A DNA stretch of 5,725 nt, taken from the NCBI GenBank assembly GCA_902766475.1, contig CACXDQ010000208.1, forward strand, positions 1 to 5,725. Reading direction: 5' to 3'. The first letter of the stretch is position 1. The number at the start of each line of letters is the position of its first letter. This document shows, one piece after another, positions 1 through 5,156 of the stretch. Both the position numbers and the translations under genes were made by a program. Under the pieces are notes generated by a model. That model saw only the letters and a list, made by a program, of their open reading frames with translations. It did no database searches and had not been told where the DNA came from. This DNA comes from an uncultured Eubacteriales bacterium (GTDB lineage: Bacteria > Bacillota > Clostridia > Christensenellales > Borkfalkiaceae).

Positions 1-457
1 CATTGTACTGAGCTGTATGATAGCTCTCCTCGTTGCGACGGCTGTTTTAAACTTCACGCTTTCGTCCTCCGTATTGAAAGAAAACGACGACGCAATAACG
101 ACGGCAAATTATTTCACCGAAATAAAATCGACGAGAAATTCCTCTCGCAGCAAACAGCTTGCCCAGATCGACGAAGTTATCGCCGCAAGTGCTGACGGCT
201 CTGACGCAAAGAATGAAGCGCTCGCAATGAAATTGAAACTTTCGGATATTACCGAAAAGGAAAATCTTCTCGAAAACCTCATCAAAGCGAAAGGGTATAA
301 CGAGGTTGCCGTTACGATAGGCACTTCTTCCGACAATATAAGCGTTATCGTAAGGGACGCAAATTTCGATCAGGACGACGCTATTTTGATATATTCCGTA
401 TGCGCAGACGAAATAAAAGTCGGGCCGGAAAACGTTTATATTCAATCAATTTCGTAA
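1..457 (+). CDS. spoIIIAH: Stage III sporulation protein AH (SpoIIIAH-like), 3' part
   Basis: The reading frame is already open at the left edge (first whole codon at base 2), so the true start lies outside. 151 residues are visible; the family is usually near 200. Visible residues 1-20 are a hydrophobic membrane segment (IVLSCMIALL...). A charged extracytoplasmic part follows: YFTEIKSTR from about residue 37, a helical region with KLKLSDITEKENLLENLIKA around 77-96, then KGYNEVAV and a beta-rich end (NISVIVRDANF ... VGPENVYIQSI). This matches the SpoIIIAH C-terminal domain, which resembles the YscJ/FliF ring-building fold. In the known family the protein sits in the outer forespore membrane on the mother-cell side and binds SpoIIQ to form the channel needed for late sigma-G activity. 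It is normally the last gene of spoIIIAA-AH, consistent with the promoter that follows. The identification is by recalled family pattern and position; the N-terminus cannot be judged. Confidence 0.85.
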   Translation, partial: IVLSCMIALLVATAVLNFTLSSSVLKENDDAITTANYFTEIKSTRNSSRSKQLAQIDEVIAASADGSDAKNEALAMKLKLSDITEKENLLENLIKAKGYNEVAVTIGTSSDNISVIVRDANFDQDDAILIYSVCADEIKVGPENVYIQSIS

Positions 458-463
458 AAACAC

Positions 464-492
464 TTTTCAAACTTTAAAATATATGTTATAAT
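464..492 (+). promoter_or_regulatory. Sigma-A-type promoter with extended -10, upstream of the asp23/yqhY gene
   Basis: The -35 box is TTTTCA at 464-469 (4 of 6 to TTGACA). A 17-base spacer follows, then a perfect TATAAT at 487-492, preceded by TG at 484-485 (extended -10, TGTTATAAT). Transcription would start near base 499, giving a leader of about 24 bases before the ATG at 523. It sits in the gap after spoIIIAH, so it probably separates housekeeping expression from the sporulation operon. I see no terminator hairpin after spoIIIAH, so read-through from spoIIIA is also possible. Just downstream, ATAGATAT occurs twice (491-498 and 503-510); in such AT-rich DNA this may be chance. Confidence 0.65.
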
Positions 493-522
493 AGATATAT
501 AAATAGATATTGAGGTGTTTAT

Positions 523-879
523 ATGTCTGTCTACAAGGGAAACGTCGATAATAAAGCAGGCAAGGGAAAAGTTGTATATAACGTCGGCATAGTTAAAGGC
601 ATAGTCAGGCTTGCCGTCGAGGACGTAGCGGGCGTTGCGATGGGCAGCGATAAGAAATATTCTAAACACAATTCCGACGGGATAAAGGTCGACGTTGTGG
701 GCGGTAGCATAAACGTAAGCGTTATCGTAAATATTTACTACGGATACAGTATTCCCGACGTTGCGTACAATATTCAGCAAAATATTAAGCACAGCGTAGA
801 ATCGATGTCGAAATACAAGATCGGAAATATAGACGTAAAAGTAAACGGGGTTATTTTCCCCGACGAAAGCGCAAACTGA
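523..879 (+). CDS. yqhY: Asp23/Gls24 family envelope stress response protein (YqhY-like)
   Basis: This 118-residue protein has the Asp23/Gls24 pattern: a beta-strand start with GKVVYNVGIVKGIVRLAVEDVAGVA spread over residues 15-39, a middle strand region (GIKVDVV ... INVSVIVNIYYGY, 53-75), the IPDVAYNIQQNI helix signature at 77-88, and a closing strand, IDVKVNGVIF. There is no signal peptide or membrane segment, so it is probably cytoplasmic or peripheral. Family roles include cell-envelope homeostasis; in B. subtilis yqhY lies beside accBC and loss of YqhY has been linked to deregulated acetyl-CoA carboxylase. Here accB/accC are absent from the adjacent positions, so that link cannot be assumed. 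The position directly before nusB supports YqhY over the paralogue YloU. The start is firm: GAGGTG at 512-517 lies 5 bases before ATG. It is first in its unit, behind a clear promoter. The biochemical function is unknown. Confidence 0.92.
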   Translation: MSVYKGNVDNKAGKGKVVYNVGIVKGIVRLAVEDVAGVAMGSDKKYSKHNSDGIKVDVVGGSINVSVIVNIYYGYSIPDVAYNIQQNIKHSVESMSKYKIGNIDVKVNGVIFPDESAN

Positions 880-883
880 TCTC

Positions 884-908
884 GGATCCGCCGTATTCGG
901 CGGATTTT
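884..908 (+). terminator. GC-rich hairpin with short T run: weak terminator or attenuator before nusB
   Basis: ATCCGCCG (886-893), loop TATT (894-897) and CGGCGGAT (898-905) form a perfect 8-bp stem, extendable by two G-T pairs to 884-907. Only TTTT (905-908) follows before CGACG, so the U-tract is short for a full intrinsic terminator. It lies 4 bases after the yqhY-like stop codon. I see no convincing promoter between it and nusB, so nusB through tlyA would rely on read-through. Partial termination, or a stabilising 3' stem for the first-gene message, are both possible. Confidence 0.45.
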
Positions 909-937
909 CGACGTATTATTTATTTTTTTGAGGACTT

Positions 938-1357
938 ATGAGAAGAGATGCGAGAGAATGCGTCTATAAAATACTCTTTGCTAAGTGTTTTAACGACGAC
1001 GTATCAGACGATTTTACAGAGGAAGTTTTCGCTGATGTCAACCTCAGTGAAAAGGACAGAGAGTTTGCAAACGGGCTTTTAAAGGTCATTTGCGAAAATG
1101 CCGATCATATCAATTCCGAGATTTCCGAATTGGCGAACGGATATAAATTAGAGCGAATCTATCCAACCGATAAATGTGCGCTTATTTTGGCATTTGCGGA
1201 AATGGCTTATTTTGACGAAGTTCCCGACATAGTTGCGATAGACGAAGTTCTCTCACTTGTAAAAAAATATTCCACGCCCGAAAGTCTTTCTTTTGTAAAC
1301 GGCATTTTGGCGGCGTATAAAAAGAAGTTGGAGATGGAAAGCGGTGAAAATAATTGA
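938..1357 (+). CDS. nusB: Transcription antitermination factor NusB
   Basis: At 139 residues this is the usual length for NusB, an all-helical RNA-binding protein that works with NusE (ribosomal S10) on boxA RNA in rRNA antitermination complexes. The N-terminus RRDARECVYKILF (2-14) is the family's RRxARExxxKxLF signature with the basic residues expected near the RNA surface. The C-terminal half has the conserved core IDEVLSLVKKYSTPESLSFVNGIL (101-124, given here as IDEV ... KKYST ... FVNGIL). The start is ATG at 938 with GAGGA at 930-934, only 3 bases upstream, a tight spacing. The last 14 bases overlap folD, so the two are probably translationally coupled. No promoter of its own is evident; a hairpin lies upstream. 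The assignment rests on both terminal signatures and on synteny. Confidence 0.94.
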   Translation: MRRDARECVYKILFAKCFNDDVSDDFTEEVFADVNLSEKDREFANGLLKVICENADHINSEISELANGYKLERIYPTDKCALILAFAEMAYFDEVPDIVAIDEVLSLVKKYSTPESLSFVNGILAAYKKKLEMESGENN

Positions 1358-2195
1358 CGGAAAACTCGTTTCTTCGACAATAAGAAACGAAATTAAAGAA
1401 AATATTTTAAATGCCGAACGCAATTACGGCAAAAAGTTTAAATTGTCCGTAATTATCGCAGGCGACGACCCCGCTTCCGAGATATACGTCAGAAATAAGG
1501 AAAAGGCATGCGCCGAAGTCGGCATTATGTCCGAAACCGTCCATTTACCCGAAAACGTTTCTCAAAACGAAATTGAAAGTGAAATACTTCTTCGTGTCAA
1601 CGACGACGCCGTGGACGGTATTTTGGTACAGCTGCCGCTTCCCGAACACCTCGATAAGGAGAGAATTTTAAAGCTTATACCTCCCGAGAAAGACGTGGAC
1701 GGCTTTTCGGACGAAAATACGGGCAAACTTGCTCTCGGCAAATCCGACGGGCTTTATCCGTGTACTCCGCATGGAATTATAAAGCTTTTAAAGTATTACG
1801 ATATTCCGCTTGCCGGCAAAAACGCCGTAATTATCGGAAGAAGCAATATCGTTGGAAAGCCGCTCGCTTTGATGCTTTTATCCGAAGATTGCACCGTAAC
1901 TGTATGCCACAGCAAGACGAAAAATCTTGAAGATCATATAAGCCGTGCCGATATTTTGGTTACGGCGGTCGGCAAAAAATGGCTTGTAGACGGTAAAAAT
2001 TTAAAAGACGGAGTAGTTATAGTAGACGCCGGAATTAACAGAGAGGACGGCAAGATTTACGGCGACGTCAATTTTGATTCCGCTTCCCAAAAAGCCGATT
2101 ATATAACGCCCGTTCCGGGCGGAGTCGGCCCCATGACCATTACTATGCTTTTATATAATACATATCTTGCGGGGATAAGAAAAACCGAAAAATGA
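1344..2195 (+). CDS. folD: Bifunctional methylenetetrahydrofolate dehydrogenase / methenyltetrahydrofolate cyclohydrolase FolD
   Basis: This cytoplasmic enzyme converts 5,10-methylene-THF to 5,10-methenyl-THF (usually NADP-dependent) and then to 10-formyl-THF, feeding purine and formyl-Met synthesis. The 283 residues match the family length. The catalytic motif DPASEIYVRNKEKAC (42-56) carries Tyr48 and Lys52; DGILVQLPLP (91-100) contains Gln96; PEKDVDGF (114-121) contains Asp119, matching E. coli Asp121. PCTPHG (139-144) follows, then the dinucleotide-binding GRSNIVGKP (165-173) and the closing TPVPGGVGPMT (255-265). All key residues are present, so it should be active. The start codon is GTG at 1344, inside the end of nusB (14-base overlap), with GGAG at 1330-1333 as ribosome binding site. 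The stop overlaps the ispA start as ATGA. In B. subtilis xseA/xseB follow folD; here ispA follows directly. Confidence 0.97.
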   Translation: MKIIDGKLVSSTIRNEIKENILNAERNYGKKFKLSVIIAGDDPASEIYVRNKEKACAEVGIMSETVHLPENVSQNEIESEILLRVNDDAVDGILVQLPLPEHLDKERILKLIPPEKDVDGFSDENTGKLALGKSDGLYPCTPHGIIKLLKYYDIPLAGKNAVIIGRSNIVGKPLALMLLSEDCTVTVCHSKTKNLEDHISRADILVTAVGKKWLVDGKNLKDGVVIVDAGINREDGKIYGDVNFDSASQKADYITPVPGGVGPMTITMLLYNTYLAGIRKTEK

Positions 2196-3064
2196 ACAGA
2201 CAAGAATACGACAGAAAATATTCTGAAAAATTAGATATATTCTTAAAATATTCCGAAAACGTTTTCTCGGGCTTAAATTCGGAAAGCAAGATATGCGAGG
2301 CGATGAAATACAGTTTTTTTGCAGGCGGCAAACGTATTCGCCCGGTACTGATGTTGTGCTTTTCCGATATTATAGGAGGAAACGACGAAAAGGTGTTGCC
2401 GTTTGCCTTTGCATTGGAATGTATCCACACGTATTCGCTTATTCATGACGATCTTCCCGCACTCGATAACGACGATATGAGGCGAGGCAGACCGTCTTGT
2501 CATATCGTTTACAAAGAGAGCGGGGCAATACTTGCCGGCGACGCTCTTTTAAATTTAGCCTTTGAGCATCTCCTTAAAAATTGCAATTCGGGAAAAGACG
2601 TAAAAGCGGCATATCTTATTGCCGATCATGCGGGTTTTTCGGGAATGCTCGGCGGACAGGCTCTCGATATAGAGAGTGAAAACGGAGTCGATTTTGACGA
2701 AAACAAGCTTCTATCGATCTATGAGAAAAAAACGGGTAAATTTCTAAAATTGCCGTTTACGGTACCCGCCACGCTTTTTAACGAAGAGTTTTTAGGAGCT
2801 TCGGAAGAATACGGGAATTATTTCGGGCTTTTATTTCAGTTTGTCGACGATTTGTTGGACGTTAAAGGCAACCCCGATATAATCGGTAAGTCTACGGGAA
2901 AAGACGAAGAGGCTAATAAGCTTACTTCAATTAAGATATACGGCATAAACGGCGTTTACGATAGAATAAACCACTTGAAAAACAAGCTCATCGATTGTGC
3001 AAAAAGGCTTGATGACAGCGGTTTTTTAAACTGTCTTGTCGACAGCGTTGTCGAGAGAATATGA
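2192..3064 (+). CDS. ispA: Short-chain polyprenyl diphosphate synthase (farnesyl/geranylgeranyl diphosphate synthase)
   Basis: This 290-residue all-helical trans-prenyltransferase condenses isopentenyl diphosphate onto allylic primers. GGKRIRP (45-51) binds the IPP diphosphate. The first Asp-rich motif is DDLPALDNDDMRRGRP (86-101), with the DDxxxxD form of bacterial short-chain enzymes. GGQALD (154-159), KTG (180-182) and the second Asp-rich motif DDLLD (219-223) follow, then GKSTGKD (232-238). Tyr81-Ser82 just before the first motif resembles bacterial farnesyl diphosphate synthases, so FPP is the likely product; GGPP cannot be excluded. The product would feed undecaprenyl-PP and quinone or heme side chains. 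ATG overlaps the folD stop by 4 bases and no strong Shine-Dalgarno is seen, so expression probably depends on coupling. dxs, which follows in B. subtilis, is not here. Confidence 0.95.
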   Translation: MNRQEYDRKYSEKLDIFLKYSENVFSGLNSESKICEAMKYSFFAGGKRIRPVLMLCFSDIIGGNDEKVLPFAFALECIHTYSLIHDDLPALDNDDMRRGRPSCHIVYKESGAILAGDALLNLAFEHLLKNCNSGKDVKAAYLIADHAGFSGMLGGQALDIESENGVDFDENKLLSIYEKKTGKFLKLPFTVPATLFNEEFLGASEEYGNYFGLLFQFVDDLLDVKGNPDIIGKSTGKDEEANKLTSIKIYGINGVYDRINHLKNKLIDCAKRLDDSGFLNCLVDSVVERI

Positions 3065-3822
3065 GATTAGATTATTTTTTATTTCAAAATAACAACTTTT
3101 CATCGAGGACAAAAGCTTCTGAGGCTATTGCGAGAGGAGAAGTTAAAGTAAACGGAAAGCTTTGTAAAAAAGCTTCTTTTAATATTGCAGATAGCGACGT
3201 CGTTACCGTTGAAGAAGTAAGCGCATTTGTTTCAAACGGTGGTTATAAGCTTGAAAAGGCGTTTTACGACTTTGGTTTAAGTGCGGAAGGGCTTATTTTT
3301 GCCGACATCGGTGCAAGCACAGGCGGTTTTACAGATTGCCTTTTAAAACACGGCGCAAAGAAAGTTTTTGCGATTGACGTGGGCGAAAGTCTGCTTGATA
3401 AAAAACTGAAAGACGACGAAAGAGTTATTACGATAGAAAACTTCAATGCGAGAAATCTGACCATAGGGGATATAGGCGAAAAGGTCGACGGTGTTGTTTG
3501 CGACGTGAGCTTTATATCGCTTACCTATATTTTAAAACCCATTTCTGATATATTAAAAGATAGCGGTTATGCCGTCGTTTTGGTTAAACCGCAGTTTGAA
3601 TGCGGTAAAAGAGCTTTGAACGGAAACGGAATAGTTACAAAAAAAGAGGACAGATTTTCGGCTGTTGAAAAGATATGCAATTTTTCCAAAGAGTTGAATC
3701 TGTTTACCGTTGCTCTGACCAATGCGCCTTTAAAAGACGGAAAAAATGTTGAATATTTATTGTTTTTATCAAAAAAGCCCTCCAAGGAGTTCGATTTGAT
3801 AAAAATTTTTAATTATCTTTAA
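3061..3822 (+). CDS. tlyA: TlyA family rRNA (cytidine-2'-O)-methyltransferase / hemolysin A homologue
   Basis: 253 residues, normal for TlyA. Residues 1-58 form an S4 RNA-binding domain (MRLDYFLF ... SRTKASEAIARGEVKVNGK). The rest is an FtsJ/RrmJ-type Rossmann methyltransferase: SNGGYKLEKA (58-67), SAM-binding DIGASTGGFTD (82-92), CDVSFISL (147-154), LVKPQFE (174-180) and NVEYL (229-233). The K-D-K-E catalytic set can be assigned as Lys63, Asp148, Lys176 and Glu231. Studied members (Mycobacterium) 2'-O-methylate cytidines in 16S and/or 23S rRNA, which affects capreomycin sensitivity; the hemolysin name is historical. Local divergence: DVGESLL at 106-112 where many homologues have DVGYGQL, and SNGGYKLEK for the usual SRGGLKLEK. 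ATG overlaps the ispA stop by 4 bases. It appears to be the last gene of its unit, since a promoter follows. Confidence 0.95.
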   Translation: MRLDYFLFQNNNFSSRTKASEAIARGEVKVNGKLCKKASFNIADSDVVTVEEVSAFVSNGGYKLEKAFYDFGLSAEGLIFADIGASTGGFTDCLLKHGAKKVFAIDVGESLLDKKLKDDERVITIENFNARNLTIGDIGEKVDGVVCDVSFISLTYILKPISDILKDSGYAVVLVKPQFECGKRALNGNGIVTKKEDRFSAVEKICNFSKELNLFTVALTNAPLKDGKNVEYLLFLSKKPSKEFDLIKIFNYL

Positions 3823-3838
3823 AAAAAATTCGTTTTTT
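3823..3838 (+). other. Weak A/T hairpin after tlyA, possible transcript end
   Basis: Directly after the tlyA stop, AAAAAA (3823-3828), TTCG (3829-3832) and TTTTTT (3833-3838) can fold into a 6-bp A-T stem with a TTCG loop, the T arm also serving as a U-run. Without any G-C pairs it would be unstable, so termination of the tlyA transcript here is only a possibility. No other terminator candidate is visible before nadK. Confidence 0.2.
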
Positions 3839-3850
3839 ACTCAAAATTTA

Positions 3851-3879
3851 TTGAATATTTTTTTTAAATATTGTATAAT
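3851..3879 (+). promoter_or_regulatory. Sigma-A-type promoter for nadK-argR-recN
   Basis: TTGAAT at 3851-3856 (4 of 6 to the -35 consensus), an exact 17-base spacer, and a perfect TATAAT at 3874-3879. Transcription would begin near base 3886, only about 12 bases before the nadK ATG at 3898, leaving room for just the AAGG at 3891-3894. This makes nadK the first gene of a second unit and argues against the TTG at 3871, which would lie upstream of the transcript start. Confidence 0.68.
3854..3872. repeat. Perfect 7-bp inverted repeat inside the nadK promoter spacer
   Basis: AATATTT (3854-3860) and AAATATT (3866-3872) are exact reverse complements around TTTTT (3861-3865). The dyad spans the end of the -35 box and nearly all of the spacer, reaching to one base before the TG that precedes the -10 box, a place where a repressor would block polymerase. 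It matches no operator I recognise, including the ArgR box, and in DNA this AT-rich a chance dyad is quite likely. Confidence 0.35.
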
Positions 3880-3897
3880 AAAGTTATCTTAAGGTTT

Positions 3898-4686
3898 ATG
3901 ATAGTAGGAATATTTGTCAAACAGGGACAGACAACTGAATTTGCTCCCGTGAAGATTTTTTGCGACGAACTTGACAAGTTCGGCATAGAATGTGTTTTTT
4001 CGGACAACCTTTCTTCAGCCGATCTTCTTGTCATATTCGGTGGGGACGGCACTTTTTTGACTGCTAAAAATTTAGCTGTGAAATATGGGCTTCCCATGGT
4101 CGGGATCAATACGGGCAACGTCGGTTTTTTATCTGCATTTGAGAGCGACGACGTAAAATCTGCCGCAAAGTGCATTTACGAGGGTAGTTTGATATTTTCC
4201 GAAAGGTCTTTGATCGAAGTGGAATGTAAAGGCGAAAAATTTCTCGCTTTGAACGACGCCGTTATCGAGCGCGACAAGACGTCTGTCGGCAACTCGGTTA
4301 TGGCAAAGTTAAAACTTGAAATAGACGGCTCGCATATTTTTGATTTAAATTCCGACGGAATTATCGTATCTTCACCGACCGGATCAACCGCTTATTCTCT
4401 GTCTGCCGGAGGGGTAGTGCTTTCTCCCGACATCAAGGCTTTTATCGCCACGCCTATTTGTTCACATTCGCTCAACTCTCTTCCCATCGTCTTTTCCGAC
4501 GATAAAGAAGTTAAAGTCAGCGTTTTAAACAATTCATGCAACTCGCTTTTGTGTTGCGACGGCAGGGCTGTAAAAACCCTTTCGGAGGGAGATGAAGTAC
4601 TTATAAAAAAGAGCGAATCATTCCTGTCAATTGCCGAAAGTCATAGTGATTTTTTCACAAAATTAAAGGAAAAATTAGGAAAGTAA
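3898..4686 (+). CDS. nadK: NAD kinase (ATP/polyphosphate-dependent NAD+ 2'-phosphotransferase)
   Basis: NadK makes NADP+ from NAD+ and is the only known route to NADP in most bacteria. From ATG at 3898 the protein has 262 residues, in the range of compact bacterial NadK. It shows GGDGT (48-52), the ATP/NAD site with catalytic-type Asp50; GINTGNVGFL (69-78); LNDAVIER (118-125), where Asn-Asp fills the Asn-Glu/Asp NAD-binding position; the long conserved SDGIIVSSPTGSTAYSLSAG within 152-171; and TPICSHSLNSLPIV (185-198). The frame stays open to a TTG at 3871, which would add 9 residues, but that codon overlaps the promoter -10 region and lies upstream of the predicted transcript start; homologues also begin near this MIVGIF. 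AAGG at 3891-3894 is a modest ribosome binding site. Four bases separate the stop from argR. Confidence 0.97.
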   Translation: MIVGIFVKQGQTTEFAPVKIFCDELDKFGIECVFSDNLSSADLLVIFGGDGTFLTAKNLAVKYGLPMVGINTGNVGFLSAFESDDVKSAAKCIYEGSLIFSERSLIEVECKGEKFLALNDAVIERDKTSVGNSVMAKLKLEIDGSHIFDLNSDGIIVSSPTGSTAYSLSAGGVVLSPDIKAFIATPICSHSLNSLPIVFSDDKEVKVSVLNNSCNSLLCCDGRAVKTLSEGDEVLIKKSESFLSIAESHSDFFTKLKEKLGK

Positions 4687-4690
4687 AATT

Positions 4691-5140
4691 ATGAGTAAAA
4701 GTGTAAGACAAAGTAAGATCTTAGAGATCATCACATCTATGGAAGTTGACACGCAAGAAGAACTTGCGTCCATTTTGAACGGCTATGATTTTAACGTAAC
4801 CCAAGCTACGGTATCTCGTGATATCAAAGAACTCGGGCTTATTAAGATCGCAGGCAAAACCAAAAAATACAGATATGCCATCGAGAGCGAAAACGGAAGC
4901 ATCAATAATGAAAAGATGCTCAATCTCTTTAAAAATTGCGTTATTTCTATAGAAAGAGTAAATAACATTATAATCGTTAAGACGCTCGGAGGCAACGGCA
5001 ATTCCGCAGGCGTAATTATCGATCGATTCAGATTTGTAGAAGTTTTGGGTTGCGTCGCAGGCGACGACACTGTTTTGATCGTTGCGAAAGGCGATAACGA
5101 AGCTCAGTTTGTAGTTGATAAATTAAAGGAAATTCTTTAA
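4691..5140 (+). CDS. argR: Arginine repressor/activator ArgR (AhrC family)
   Basis: 149 residues, the normal size. The N-terminal winged helix-turn-helix (about 1-70) contains TQATVSRDIKELGLIK (37-52), the DNA-recognition signature. The C-terminal domain (about 75-149) contains GNGNSAGVIID (101-111) and GDDTVLIV (124-131), whose Asp125-Asp126 pair binds arginine at the trimer interface. The known family forms arginine-dependent hexamers that repress biosynthesis and can activate catabolism genes. No arginine genes are in the window, so this is a trans-acting regulator carried by the conserved nadK-argR-recN order. The ribosome binding site AGGA (4677-4680) lies in the end of nadK, 10 bases before ATG. 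I see no convincing ArgR box in front of the unit, so autoregulation is not supported. Confidence 0.96.
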   Translation: MSKSVRQSKILEIITSMEVDTQEELASILNGYDFNVTQATVSRDIKELGLIKIAGKTKKYRYAIESENGSINNEKMLNLFKNCVISIERVNNIIIVKTLGGNGNSAGVIIDRFRFVEVLGCVAGDDTVLIVAKGDNEAQFVVDKLKEIL

Positions 5141-5156
5141 CATTTTTTCGTAAGCC

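Noticed and set aside
971..985. ATACTCTTTGCTAAG inside nusB as a boxA-like autoregulatory site.
   Set aside because: It encodes the conserved ILFAK segment of NusB; the resemblance is explained by the Leu-Phe codons CTC TTT.
2143..2503. Open frames on the minus strand across folD/ispA, and similar ones opposite spoIIIAH, yqhY, tlyA, nadK and argR.
   Set aside because: They lie opposite well-supported genes, have no family signatures I recognise, and are expected by-products of the codon use on the + strand.
3841..3880. An ArgR box in the promoter of the unit that contains argR.
   Set aside because: One TTGAAT half-like element is present, but there is no matching ATTCA half at the right distance, and it doubles as the -35 box.
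3871..3897. TTG at 3871 as the nadK start, adding nine residues.
   Set aside because: It overlaps the -10 box and lies upstream of the predicted transcript start. ATG 3898 gives the usual NadK N-terminus.
4645..4660. AGTGATTTTTTCACAA at the end of nadK looks like a Rex (NADH sensor) operator.
   Set aside because: The half-sites GTGA and TCAC are 5 bases apart instead of the 6 in TTGTGA-N6-TCACAA, one arm has a mismatch, and the site lies in coding sequence, not at a promoter.
5132..5146. ATTCTTTAACATTTT resembles the E. coli rrn boxA (GCTCTTTAACAATTT) at 12 of 15 positions, in an operon region that also encodes NusB.
   Set aside because: It spans the argR Leu codon and stop plus a T-rich gap, so most of the match comes from coding constraint and base composition. 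There is no rRNA gene or nut-like context.
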